The position numbers and the translations under genes were made by a program. Shown here piece by piece: positions 25,108 through 35,345 of a DNA stretch of 64,000 nucleotides (positions are counted from its first letter, which is position 1; every line of letters begins with the position of its first letter). Source of the DNA: Polytrichum commune (Eukaryota > Streptophyta > Polytrichopsida > Polytrichales > Polytrichaceae). The DNA lies in the NCBI GenBank assembly GCA_950295325.1, contig OX485809.1, positions 26,240,144 to 26,304,143 on the forward strand, read 5' to 3'. The notes under the pieces were generated by a model. That model saw only the letters and a list, made by a program, of their open reading frames with translations, had not been told where the DNA came from and did not search any database.

Positions 25108-25309
25108 CACTGACATGTGCAATTGGGTTGCTTTTACAAATAGGTTGCCCCTTTACCCATGCAACTTACCTCAGGTCAAAACCCTTTCACAAAAACTTAT
25201 GATTTTGTTTCTTCATCCGTATAACAACAACATTTAATATATTAATATTTCAAGAAGATGTGAAATGTTGGTAATTTAATATGGGACAACCTAATTGCAT
25301 ATATTAGTG
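25108..25309. mobile_element. TA-flanked MITE with CACT ends (family b)
   Basis: The 202-bp element has ends CACTGACATGTGCAATTGGG and, inverted, CACTAATATATGCAATTAGG. TA lies at 25106-25107 and 25310-25311. It is homologous to the copy in intron 6 of NCL copy A (3033-3264). Confidence 0.75.
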
Positions 25310-25710
25310 TAGTGAAATTTTATTGAAATAGTATGTAGTTTAACAATTACTTATTTCAAGGTAAGTGGGTGTTATTCATTTAGTTCTTCCTTGGTCTCCA
25401 GCTTCTAGTAATCTGGCATTTTTATGCACCAAAACTTTTGTTGCATTTGCATATCTTTGACAAAGCATGAACAAAACTCGGACTTACCCTTAATTATGAA
25501 GAAGGTACCAGTCTCTGGTGAACACGTGCCTTTAATGGTCCCCGTTCTTAAAATTCACGCCTAATTAACTACACCATTCAAATACAAATGTTCATTTGAG
25601 GAAGTACGGAATAGATCCACTTACTTTAGTTGTTTTAACATTGACATTAGCTTTAAAGAACCCAAATTGGTCTAAGGGAGGCACATTGAATATGTAATTG
25701 AAATTTATTA

Positions 25711-25959
25711 CTCCCTCCGTCTCAAAATGATTGTCCGGTTTATCTGCCCAGCTAGAAATTTGAGGCTCAAAGTCAAATATTTCCGTGCCATAATTTCATC
25801 ATCAAAAAGTCTTTCGACACCGCAACTTTGGGGGGCGTTTCATAGTAGTTGTTGTTTTTTACTTTAAGAGTCATACTTACAACTATTTGGTCAATGGTCA
25901 GCGGGCCTTAATCTCACCAAACTTAGGAACACGGACAATCATTATGGGAGGGAGGGAGT
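25711..25959. mobile_element. Stowaway-type MITE (Tc1/mariner)
   Basis: The ends are CTCCCTCCGTCTCAAAATGA and, inverted, CTCCCTCCCTCCCATAATGA, each continuing into TTGTCCG. A TA target duplication flanks it. CTCCCTCCGT is the standard Stowaway terminus in plants. It is 249 bp with no ORF. Confidence 0.93.
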
Positions 25960-25961
25960 AA

Positions 25962-27987
25962 TATGGATGGACAGGAGGTCCACCTGTATGCAAGAATTCC
26001 TTCTTGCCCAAGATTCATAAGAGTTCATTACACTACATTTGTGTACTTACGCCAATTTTGAAAAATGGCTCCTATAACTTTTGCCACGGAAGTTGCTTTG
26101 ACCTCCTTTAACTTATGCATCTCAAAGGCTCCAATATTGAAACTTCAAACCACATTCTTCTTTGTTTGCATTTGCTAAACAAATGAGGAAAGTCATGATT
26201 TGATCAAACAATCAAGTTTGTATATGAAGTTGGAAATGCCCACAAATGTGCCACATACCTTAATGCTTATTTTGAGGTATTTTCTCCCAATTCTCAAGAT
26301 GGACAAAAGACGGACGAAGGGCACAATCCCATGTGCCAACCAAGTTGGCGAATACCATGAACTGAAGAATTTAAAGCCCTTCCACATGGAAATGTAGATA
26401 ACATTTCTCCAAAGAACAATCAACAAGTGTCTTAACTGTAGGTAAGATATTTGAAGTAGGAGGAGGGCGAGTTGGTGTGGACTTGAGATTGTTGTATTCA
26501 CATTTTACACTATGATTTTCATGGCAACATATTCTTATTATTTAACTCTTGCTTGTTTTTTTGTCTTTGTTTTCAATAGTTGAAAATTTTAAGATTTGAA
26601 GTTCAATGCATATACAACACTCGCAATAGGTAACTATTGTGACAATCACACTCCAACTTGCAAGGTTGATAACCATGCAATCCAATATACTCGCTCCAAT
26701 AGTGAACTCCTTACTCCACATGGAAATGCTCAGACAACAAGATGGTTAAAAATACTAGCAAAAGCTATGTTGAATCATGATAACAACAAGTTAAAATTGC
26801 TTTAGTGGAATGATTGGCACACGAAAATTTGTGGTGATTTTGACAATGCACATCATCTTTGTTTACTCCCCACAATTTAAACTAAATTAAAATCAAAATC
26901 CATAGTAAGAGTGTGCCACCAATTCCTCCAGATTTGCTTGCTATCATAAGCTTCTAGAGCTTTAAAAGGCATTATGATGTGCAAGTTGACCCTCTATTTA
27001 ATACCAACATTGTTCAATGTCCACTAGTAATGTTCTAGAAGGCTTGTATATGGTGAGGCAAACATGGCATGTCACCTTATATAAAGCTCAATTTGATATT
27101 GGTAGTGAGCAAAGAACTCGCGGTCACATGCGCATGGTCTAAGGTAGATGTGCATAATTCAATTACTTGTCTTAATTGGACACTTGTATTTGAGTGGTAT
27201 GTGGTTGGGTGTGGTTCCAAGAGCGGATCCAAACAACCCATGTCTTCAAAAAGAGATTGGACTAAATATGTTAGCCATTTCTAGGCTCGATAATCAACAT
27301 AACTGAAAGGGCCTATATGACTATTTAGTGAGCATGAGAATCTTCCAACCGACATTTTAAGTACATTTGGATAAACCACTTGTCCAAAACAATAAGGGGG
27401 GGGGGTGCACTTACGAGGACAAATCAACAACAAAAGCAACAACCCAACCACCACAACTTTGAATATTTGTATTCCATGTTCACCAACCACCATATTTGTG
27501 TGGTTTTGCAATCTAGTGTACATCATATTGGCGGTTGGAAATGATCAAAATTCATGCATAAATTAAAAATTGCTTAAACCCTAGGTTTCACTTAGATAAT
27601 GAATACGATATCCATGCGAGCCCTTAAAATTAGGAGGATAGTGGCTATGGCCACGATTTGGAATTGCTAATCATCTTGTACTAATCGCATGTTTCATATC
27701 CTCGGAGAATTGGGCTAGTCCAAAAAAGTAACCATTTAAAACCCATCTACCATACTTGGGGCCACTTCACACACGAGATTGAAGGCCCATGACCAATGCG
27801 TTCTAAGATCTCTCATTGGTTGATAAAGGCCAAGATCGTCCAAGCTCACTTCACACTAGAAGGTGAAGGCCTACATGCCCAAGGAAATTCTCGTGGACGA
27901 AAAGTCTACATGAATTTCTTACACGACATACTATAAATAATGTTTCATGGTCTGCTGAAATATGTAAGCCTAATGGAAAGTCCCGCA
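25962..27987. other. Intergenic, dispersed repeats only
   Basis: No gene recognised. Bases 27150-27370 resemble 39215-39440 and 40185-40380 (shared GATTGGACTA, ATATGCTAACCATTTTAGG-like phrases). Bases 27440-27590 resemble 7990-8140. These are dispersed repeats of unknown class. Confidence 0.4.
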
Positions 27988-28212
27988 CAGGGCTCAGGGA
28001 GAACCGGTTAGTTTCAAACGAACCGGTTGAGTTTGAGAAATAGCTGGTCAAAGTTCGAGACGTCAAGAGAATTACCAATCAATTTAGAGGGATCTATAGA
28101 AGAATATACCTCAAACAAATAAAACAAAACCGGAAGATGTCAACATGCAACCGACTAGATTTAGAATCACGAGGATGTTGACCGACTATGCCCAAAAACT
28201 CCCCGGGCATTG
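27988..28212. mobile_element. hAT-type MITE, 8-bp duplication with one mismatch
   Basis: The 225-bp copy belongs to the family of 21332-21559 in opposite orientation. The duplications are GTCCCGCA (27980-27987) and GTCCAGCA (28213-28220). The left end, CAGGGCTCAGGGAGAACCGG, has a few changes. Confidence 0.85.
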
Positions 28213-28239
28213 GTCCAGCATACCATGTCAGTGGTACGA

Positions 28240-28400
28240 CCTTTGGATGAAAACCAACGACCCTCATAATCATTTTAGAAGAACCTAGAGAACGTACCTC
28301 GAATTAATAAAGGAAAAACTGAAAGATCACAACATGTAACCGGGTGGACTCGGAAACACTAGGATATTGACCAATCATGTGTGAAAATCTCCTGGGACAG
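28240..28400. mobile_element. Partial hAT-type MITE copy
   Basis: It contains TTAATAAAGGAAAAACTGAA, ACATGTAACCGG and GGAAACACTAGGATATTGAC of the same family and ends near AAAATCTCCTGGGACAGTG. The 5' half is missing. Confidence 0.6.
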
Positions 28401-28452
28401 TGAGATTTTATTGGCAGTCGGTTAAGTTACTACAATATTTCACCTACCTTTC

Positions 28453-28645
28453 TTCTTCTTCTTCTTCTTTGAGACAGAAGGCTGACATGCCAATGCCAAA
28501 GCACAGGAGGCAGTTGACCACCTGGCAAGATTTCCGTCAAGTAGAGAGGAGATTTCACAGTCGGGATTCGAACCGCCAATCTCTTCCTTGAGATTTGGGT
28601 ATCTCTCCACCATCATCCAGTAGTTTTTAAGGTCATCTCGGACCA
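28453..28645 (-). mobile_element. tRNA-derived SINE with 14-bp target duplication
   Basis: Read on the minus strand, the element has a pol III A-box-like segment (TGGATGATGG), then a perfect B box (GGTTCGAATCC) about 45 bases later, a body of about 100 bases, and an (AAG)n-like tail. The target duplication TTCACCTACCTTTC is perfect at 28439-28452 and 28646-28659. The tail and the long duplication point to LINE-type target-primed insertion. The clean duplication suggests a fairly recent copy. Confidence 0.88.
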
Positions 28646-28878
28646 TTCACCTACCTTTCAACATTGTGTAAGCTAATTTGCATAAAGAGTGTATATATAT
28701 ATATGCACTATTTCAATGTGTTGGGATGGGCCCCACCATCAGCCACCGACCAGAAGTGGATGGGCGCCCTGCCACCTGGCAGCACATCTTTATTCTTTAA
28801 ATAGAGAACACGTGTCCACGTGGACAGATAAGGAGATTCCTCTAGGAATCGTCTGTGGAGTAGGTATGCACTGTGCAC

Positions 28879-29308
28879 CAAAGCCCAACATTTTCCTTTC
28901 TAATTGCACCCATACCCAGACTATGCCCATCAGCAGCGACCTATGCCCACCTATGCCCACCCATAGCATGACATGTGCGCACCCATGCCCACCCATGCCC
29001 ACACATAGCATGACATGTGCCCACCCATGCCCACCCATGCTATTCAAATTGCGCCCATGTATTCAAAAATTATGTAATGTGTATTGTGTAATTGTGTAAT
29101 TGTGTAATTGTGCCCCACCCATGCCCACCCATGAACAATAATATTGCAGCCATGCCCACCCATGCCCACCCATGAACAATAATAGCTCAGCCATGCCCAG
29201 CCATGCCCGCCCATGAACAATAATATTGCACCCATGCCCACCCAAAACCCATGGGCATGGGTGGGTATGGGCATGGGCATGGGCATGGGCGCCCAATGTT
29301 GGGCTCTG
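28879..29308. mobile_element. hAT-type non-autonomous element with subterminal repeat arrays
   Basis: The ends are CAAAGCCCAACATT and, inverted, CAGAGCCCAACATTG. The 8-bp duplication CTGTGCAC is perfect (28871-28878 and 29309-29316). The interior is packed with CCCACCCATG and CCCATGCCCA units on the left and their inverse (ATGGGCATGGG) on the right, plus repeated AACAATAATA blocks. Arrays of short subterminal motifs are typical transposase-binding regions in hAT elements. The open frames here are by-products of the repeats. Confidence 0.88.
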
Positions 29309-29343
29309 CTGTGCACCAAGTATGTTCACAGTTCACTACAGTA

Positions 29344-29667
29344 CACTAAACACCACTAACTTTAGTGTTTGATACACTAATTATGATCGCATACACTAAA
29401 TGCCAATAACCCTATGAAAGTAAGTAATACTAAATGTAAATTCAAATACTAAATGTCAACTATGGTAATATGTGGAGGTTACATGTTTGAATTTAGTGTT
29501 AGTTAGGACATGAAAAAATTTAAAATAACGATGGTAAAAGGAGAATTCCGGCATATCTTCTAGTATATCTTCTAACATTCATTGTCAAGAAATTGAAAAT
29601 GAGTGTTGAGCAAGGTAAGGCGGTCACAACATTAAATATAATCAAGCACGAAAGATCCTATTTAGTG
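29344..29667. mobile_element. TA-flanked MITE with CACT ends (family a)
   Basis: The ends are CACTAAACACC and, inverted, CACTAAATAGGATC, with TA on both sides. It shares the interior of 20062-20350 in opposite orientation (CCAATAACCCTATGAAAGTA). It is 324 bp long. Confidence 0.78.
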
Positions 29668-29669
29668 TA

Positions 29670-32290
29670 GCGATCTGTGCAATTTATATGGTGACTCAAG
29701 CTTAGGTGTGTGTTATTTGGATAATTTTGGCTCTGCACCCACTTCTCGTAGGATATGAAACAAGCCATTTTTACGCTTGGTGAGAGATGATTAGCGAATC
29801 CAAGTCGTGCCCGTAGCCATGTGCCACATTGTTGTTGGAGCTCCTATGTATAATATCTTATTCTTTGTCAAGGTGAAGATTCTTGTGTTCATTAACCGGT
29901 CACACAAGTTTCTTCATTCATGTTGATTATTGAGTGCAAAATGGTTAGCGTAATTTGAGAATGTGAATCATTTTTTTCCCAACACATATTTTTCTAGGTG
30001 TTTGTTCCTACATCCACACCAAACAACTACACATATTTTAAATTAGTCACCCTACAGTAAAAGTAGCATAAAATTAAATAGTCATTCTCAATTTCTTAGA
30101 ACAATAATTAATATGGTCCACACTAAATTTAGACTATATATATATATATTTAGGTGGATGCCACACGAGAGCGAGAGGAACTTCCTCCAACATGGCACTT
30201 TGCTTTTGAAAAGTCTCATTTTCCTTGTTTTTCTCCTTAAAATGTGGAATTCCGGGCACTAGTGCCTGGTAGTATTGAACTACATTTATTGTGCCATGTC
30301 ACTCTACTTTATTGCCAAGTAGATCCCAACCCTAAACCCAAGCAAAATCCAAAGCTAAAAAGTCATTGTTGCCACTCCCCATACTTCCTCTCATGTGGCA
30401 ACCACTTGCTCATTTGAACCAATGCTATTCATCCAACTCACTGCCGTTCCTCGCATGTGGTTTGGGCCTTAGTTTATTAACTTACATCAACTGTAAGTTT
30501 AAACTAAGGAGGCAAGGCCAACTCATAGGATGTACCTTTTTCATACATTTTCCACACATCCAACATGAAAACTTTGTGGGAGATTGCACGTGTTACTACA
30601 CCACTTTATGCCAAGCTAGGGAGGGCATGCATGTACTAGTTCAAGTGTCATAGCCCTTATATCTCATGATGGCCCAAAGAAACATAATGTGCCACATGTT
30701 CTCTCATGTGGAGTACTATGTATAGTCATATTAGTTCTTATGGCCATATTAGTAGTCATGTATGTACTTATTACTAGCTTAACAAAATTAAATGGACATT
30801 ATTATCATCCATGCCCCTAAGTATATCCTCACACTAAATGGAGGTACAAGAGGTAGGGTATATAAGTTGCCACCAATTGTGTTGCCATGTGGGCCATGTT
30901 AGCCGATTCGTGTGCAAGAGCTATAAACTCTGACAAGGCATACTAGGTCCTTACCTAACCGGTCGTGGAGCTTGATTTGGACTTGGATCAATTTCATGTT
31001 GATCTAACCTACGAAAATGGAATGTCAATTAAGTTACTTGTCATTGAGTGGCAAATCTGTCACTCCAAGTTTTGGGTGCTTCTCTACACGAAGCAATCAT
31101 TCAAAGCAATTTTGGTACATTGATAATCGCAAGGAGAATTCTATTGTTGTGAGGCTTTCTAGACGATTATATATGTTGGCCGTTGGTATAAAATGTGGTG
31201 AAGAATCTACTGTGTAAACATGGTAAGCTTGTCCAACATATTGCATGTTTAGGACATGGGTTTGTGATCTTCAACTCGAGATTTCGGAGGTCATAACATT
31301 CAAAGGCCTTCTTGAAAGATCATCATATTTGGTTTAGTGCAATATTGTGTTCATTGGTGATGTAGATGGATTTGACGTGACGTTGCATACAATGTTGATA
31401 TAGGTTCCTATCTTGCAAAGAAAGTTGCCTTTCTCAACTACAAGCCTTGGACCACTAGATTAAAACTCACTACACACTTCATTGGCCTCTTGCTCTTCTT
31501 ATGTTTTGAAGTGCACAAAGAATTGGGATGGGATGATGCTCCAAACAATCAACGAGGAATAATTGAGCAAGGAAACCCCTACTAGCTAGAGAAACTTGAG
31601 CAAGCAAATATTGCAAGATTGAGATTGAATGATACTTTGCAAAGTCAGTGACACATGCAACACATGATACATCCAATAGCGAATCAGATCAACATCAAAT
31701 TGATCCAAGTCCAAATTGAGCTTTATGATAGGGTTGGGGAGAATCCGGTTTTCCTTGTCAAAGTTTCCTATTCTTGCGCACGAATGAAGGTGATGGGATC
31801 CACATGATGCCATGGTTTACGGTGGTTGATTTTCCCCACCTCTATTTCCTTGTATTACCTCCTTTGGCACATATAATGTGAGAGCTAATTATGTTGTCAT
31901 TTATGACTTATTTATTTATATAACTATTTACGATACAACAACCATTACCCATTAACATATAGAAAGAGAGATGAACCATATTTGGGCCTCACAGACCTTT
32001 AGACATCAATTACAAGACAATGCTCTTGTTGGTATTGTTGTGACTTAATTGTGTAGCATTTTAGAAGGCAAGTTGTTTTCAAAAGTATTGCAAAAGCTAA
32101 ACTTCATTCTACCAGAATCCTTTCAAATTCAAAACGACTATGAACCTCAAAAGAGTCCCACATGCTAAATCCTTTTTGGACCAAAGAAGAAACCCAATTT
32201 TCTCATCAACCTTTTAGAATATGTTGAATATGACTGGTACTGATAAGGCCTCTTGCAAATAATATCATGAAAGGATTGCGTACATGACTA
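29670..32290. other. Intergenic, no gene seen
   Basis: Bases 29750-29900 resemble 62840-62970 (TAGC-AATCCAA, GTAGCCA, GTGAAGATTCTT, TTCATTAA phrases), an old dispersed repeat. The rest is AT-rich with only short frames and no readable element ends. Confidence 0.35.
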
Positions 32291-32941
32291 CACTAAAAAC
32301 TGTATTTAGTGTCATGTGATAGTTTATGTCACTGTGGTAACTTTTCTAATGACAATTCTTGTGAATAAGTTTACAAATATTTTCATCCCAATTTACTTTT
32401 AGTTCATCCACTTTTGTTACATTCTGCATCTTAGCAAATGTGTAAGGGAATATTGTCATGGAGGATAGAAATTTGGACGAAAAATCACTTAGTAAGTGGC
32501 AGTAATTGCAACATTTTAAATCTAAAATGTACATCTATTCCCGATCAAGATCCCAACACAAATCAATAGAATGCCATAATTTTAAAGAGGGTGGGACTAA
32601 ATTTCAATCAGGCTGGAACCAATAGTGCCGTGATACATGTCCCTATTTTAAGTGCTAAAGTGGGGAGGAGTGAGTAGTTAAATGAATGGCTATGACTAAC
32701 TCTAAACATTGGTAATACATTCAAGCCAACTTTTGATTTCAAAAAATTCACAATTGTTTTAATTTAAAGAATAAAATCACCCATTTTTATACAATCCTCT
32801 TGATTTTTATCTCCTCACGCGAGAAAAATTTGCACCACCTTATACTTCTCCTAATCTGGCGCAAAATCTTTTAAGTGATCGGTTATGGGGGCACATCTAC
32901 TCTAGTATTGAGCAAGACAACTAGAATCGGTACAATATTTA

Positions 32942-33461
32942 TGTCCCCTTCCCACCTAACTTTAGCTAAGACTAAAAGTTGGTTCTAACAACCCGGCCTT
33001 CACACCATTGACAAAGGACACCATATAGTGCCGAGCCTAGTTGGCAAATGACGTGGCATGGCTTAAAAGTGGAGGTTTTAAGCCTCAACCACCGACCCTC
33101 CCATCGGTACCTAAACATGAGGCAAGAATATAGGACCTTCAAAAATGTCGCCCCCCGCCCTTGTAATTGGTTGCTTTTCAGTCTTAGCTATGAGGGCGTG
33201 AGGAGCTTCAATAAACAAAAACCGATGGTAAGATAGGTGAGTAGTAAGGCATTCGGCGATGGGACAAAAACTACCCAACATTCATCGCTTGGTAGATAAA
33301 ATAAAACAATGATCATGTGTGAAACTTCAAAAATCTCCGGAGCAAGTTCTTGTAGGTGCATTGGGATAGCTAGATGCCTCTGCTATAACCGAGAGAGCTT
33401 TAATTACCTAGTTTTTAGAAAATATTTTGGTTATTTGGTAAAGTGAGGTGGGAAGGGGGCA
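32942..33461. mobile_element. PIF/Harbinger-type MITE, TGCCCCCTCCCC family
   Basis: The ends are TGTCCCCTTCCCACCTAACT and, inverted, TGCCCCCTTCCCACCTCACT. A TTA duplication flanks it (32939-32941 and 33462-33464). It is homologous along its length to 21571-22085. Confidence 0.88.
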
Positions 33462-33464
33462 TTA

Positions 33465-33826
33465 GGGCCGGTTCACACTATGGCCAAACTTCGAGAGGAG
33501 AAGCGTTTCGACCAATGAAAATGCATAAATGTCCAGAGTCCGTCCTCTCGGCCTTCACACTAGAGGCCGAAGTCCAAAGGACGTCTCCTCCAAAAGAGCC
33601 TAGGTGGCGGCACTTTTAGAAAGTTATGGCGCCAAGAGTTCGGCCTCTCGAGCCAAGTTTGGGTCAAGCAAAATGCTCGACCCAAACTTCCGTCGAGAGG
33701 CCGAACATTTTTAGCCATGGATTATTTTAATATACTTTTTCAACCCAAAGGCTTCTCCTCTCGACATAGTTTGGTCTAGAAAAGTGACTCTTCTCCTCTT
33801 GACTTGGGCATAGTGTGAACCGGCCC
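33465..33826. mobile_element. PIF/Harbinger-type MITE, GGGCCGGTTCACAC family
   Basis: The 362-bp element has ends GGGCCGGTTCACACTATGGC and, inverted, GGGCCGGTTCACACTATGCC. TTA lies on both sides (33462-33464 and 33827-33829). Its left TTA is the right TTA of the preceding MITE, so one inserted in the target site of the other. Confidence 0.9.
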
Positions 33827-33834
33827 TTAGTGTA

Positions 33835-34639
33835 GTGTACCTGGTGTCTGGTGATATGGTCAAATACAGCACATGGACCTATTGTGTGGGCACTTCCAAA
33901 CCACACAAACATGGCCCATGGGGACAGATCAAAATTGTATCATCCAGCTAGAAAGGATTCTCTTTGAACAATCAATAGTCCCCGCACTTCTGTGTTATGA
34001 ATTCAGTTGAGATTTGGTATCAATATTTCAACACATAGTCTAATCTCATCGTAACATATGTAATTGTAGTGTCCTAGGCTTCTTAACTACCAAGCCTTGA
34101 CATTTAGACTACCGTTCAAAATAAATAGGTGTTCCACTAGGAAGAGTGATCACATGAGATCTGCACACCTCAATGCTAATCAATTAATTCTAAACGTTCA
34201 AAGAATCATGGCATCTTCATCCCTACCCATGAGGTTTGGTGTTATATCAATTTGCGAATGTTTCACATGAACTTGCATGTTTGCTCAAGTTATCTGTGTT
34301 GGGAGCTGACTAAGCTAATCTCCCAATGATGGCATTCTTTCATAACCGATCGCTCATCCAAGAGAGAAAGAAATAACTCGGTGCAATTTTTTAACAATGA
34401 CATCATCTATAATTCTCAGATATTGTCCATGAGCTGATCGGTTATGAACAATGGATCCTTCCGTGTCTTAAAACAGATCACCCTGCACCCATCTAAAAGA
34501 ATGACAAAAAAAAACAACAACATTGGCTTTACAGATGCAGCTTCCCTTCTGAGAACACAAGTAGAGAAGTGTACAAGGTTTAGGGTTTAAGGTTACTCGT
34601 CAAGTAGTGGCTTGATACCTAGTGTCACCCTCTTGCTTC
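33835..34639. other. Intergenic, no gene seen
   Basis: No gene, RNA gene or element ends recognised between the nested MITEs and the decayed 3'-end copies of the C2-domain gene. Confidence 0.4.
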
Positions 34640-35070
34640 TCGGAGCTTCCAGCTACTCATTTCCAGATTTTTGGATCAGCAAAACTCTGCCTTTCATCTG
34701 GTAGGAATCATACTGCTGGTGATAGGTGACCCTGTTGATGTGAAATCGCCTGCTGTTGATAGCAGGTGCATTGCTTTCAAAAGTCTCCGAAGCAAGGCTT
34801 TCATATGGTGCATCATTATGTTCCACATCAATGCTCCAAATCAACTGCATCTAAGGTTACTCCCCAATTAATGGCTTTGATACCTGGGAGCTTCCAGCAA
34901 CTCATTTCCAGATTTCTGGATCAACAAAAGTCTGTGCCGTTGTTCAGGTAGGAATCATCCTGGCCTAGGTAATCATCCTGCCGGTGATCAGTCATCCTGA
35001 TGATGTGAAATCGCCTGCTGTTAATAGCAGGGTACATTGCTTCCAGAAGTCTCCATACGGAGACTTGCAC
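34640..35070 (-). repeat. Two decayed tandem copies of the 3' end of the C2-domain gene
   Basis: On the minus strand, one copy (about 35060-34880) reads QDDYLGQDDSY followed by NNGTDFC and a stop. This parallels the real C-terminus, QQQDDSY then DIGTDYC and a stop. The second copy (about 34800-34640) keeps HQQYDSYQ and the same following sequence (CCAGAAATCTGGAAATGAGT-like). The two copies are about 240 bp apart and share GGCGATTTCACATCA. They look like partial duplications of the last exon and its 3' UTR. Confidence 0.65.
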
Positions 35071-35345
35071 ATCAATTATTTCCTGTCCTACGACAGGGGA
35101 CCCTGTACTAATCCACTAAATATACAGAAAATCAAAATCGACTTATACTGATGCAGCTTCTATTTTAAGCACACAAGTAGAAAAGTAGAAATCCCCTCAC
35201 CAAGAAGGCAAGTATGCCATAGCCGGCATTTGACCGAACAAGTGAGGAAGGAAGGCTCCTCCACTACAATAGTGGATCTGATACCTGATATCTACTATGT
35301 ACCTTGTGCTTCTGCAGCTTATTCTTTTGCAGAATTAAGTAGTTA

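Larger units (their letters stand above)
32291..33832. mobile_element. TA-flanked MITE with CACT ends (family a), carrying two nested MITEs
   Basis: The left end is CACTAAAAACTGTATTTAGTG after TA at 32289-32290, and it aligns with the inverted 50567-50939 copy. The host sequence GAGCAAGACAACTAGAAT reaches 32938. It resumes after the second insert as TTAGTG, followed by TA at 33833-33834. The remainder is longer than other copies, so a further insertion may be present. Confidence 0.7.

Noticed and set aside
28560-28645. Possible tRNA gene on the minus strand (B box GGTTCGAATCC)
   Set aside because: No cloverleaf or acceptor stem could be formed. The flanking duplication and AAG tail identify a tRNA-derived SINE instead.
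28790-29329. Overlapping frames of His/Met/Gly- or Pro-rich peptides
   Set aside because: They are products of the CCCACCCATG arrays in the hAT element and have no protein resemblance.
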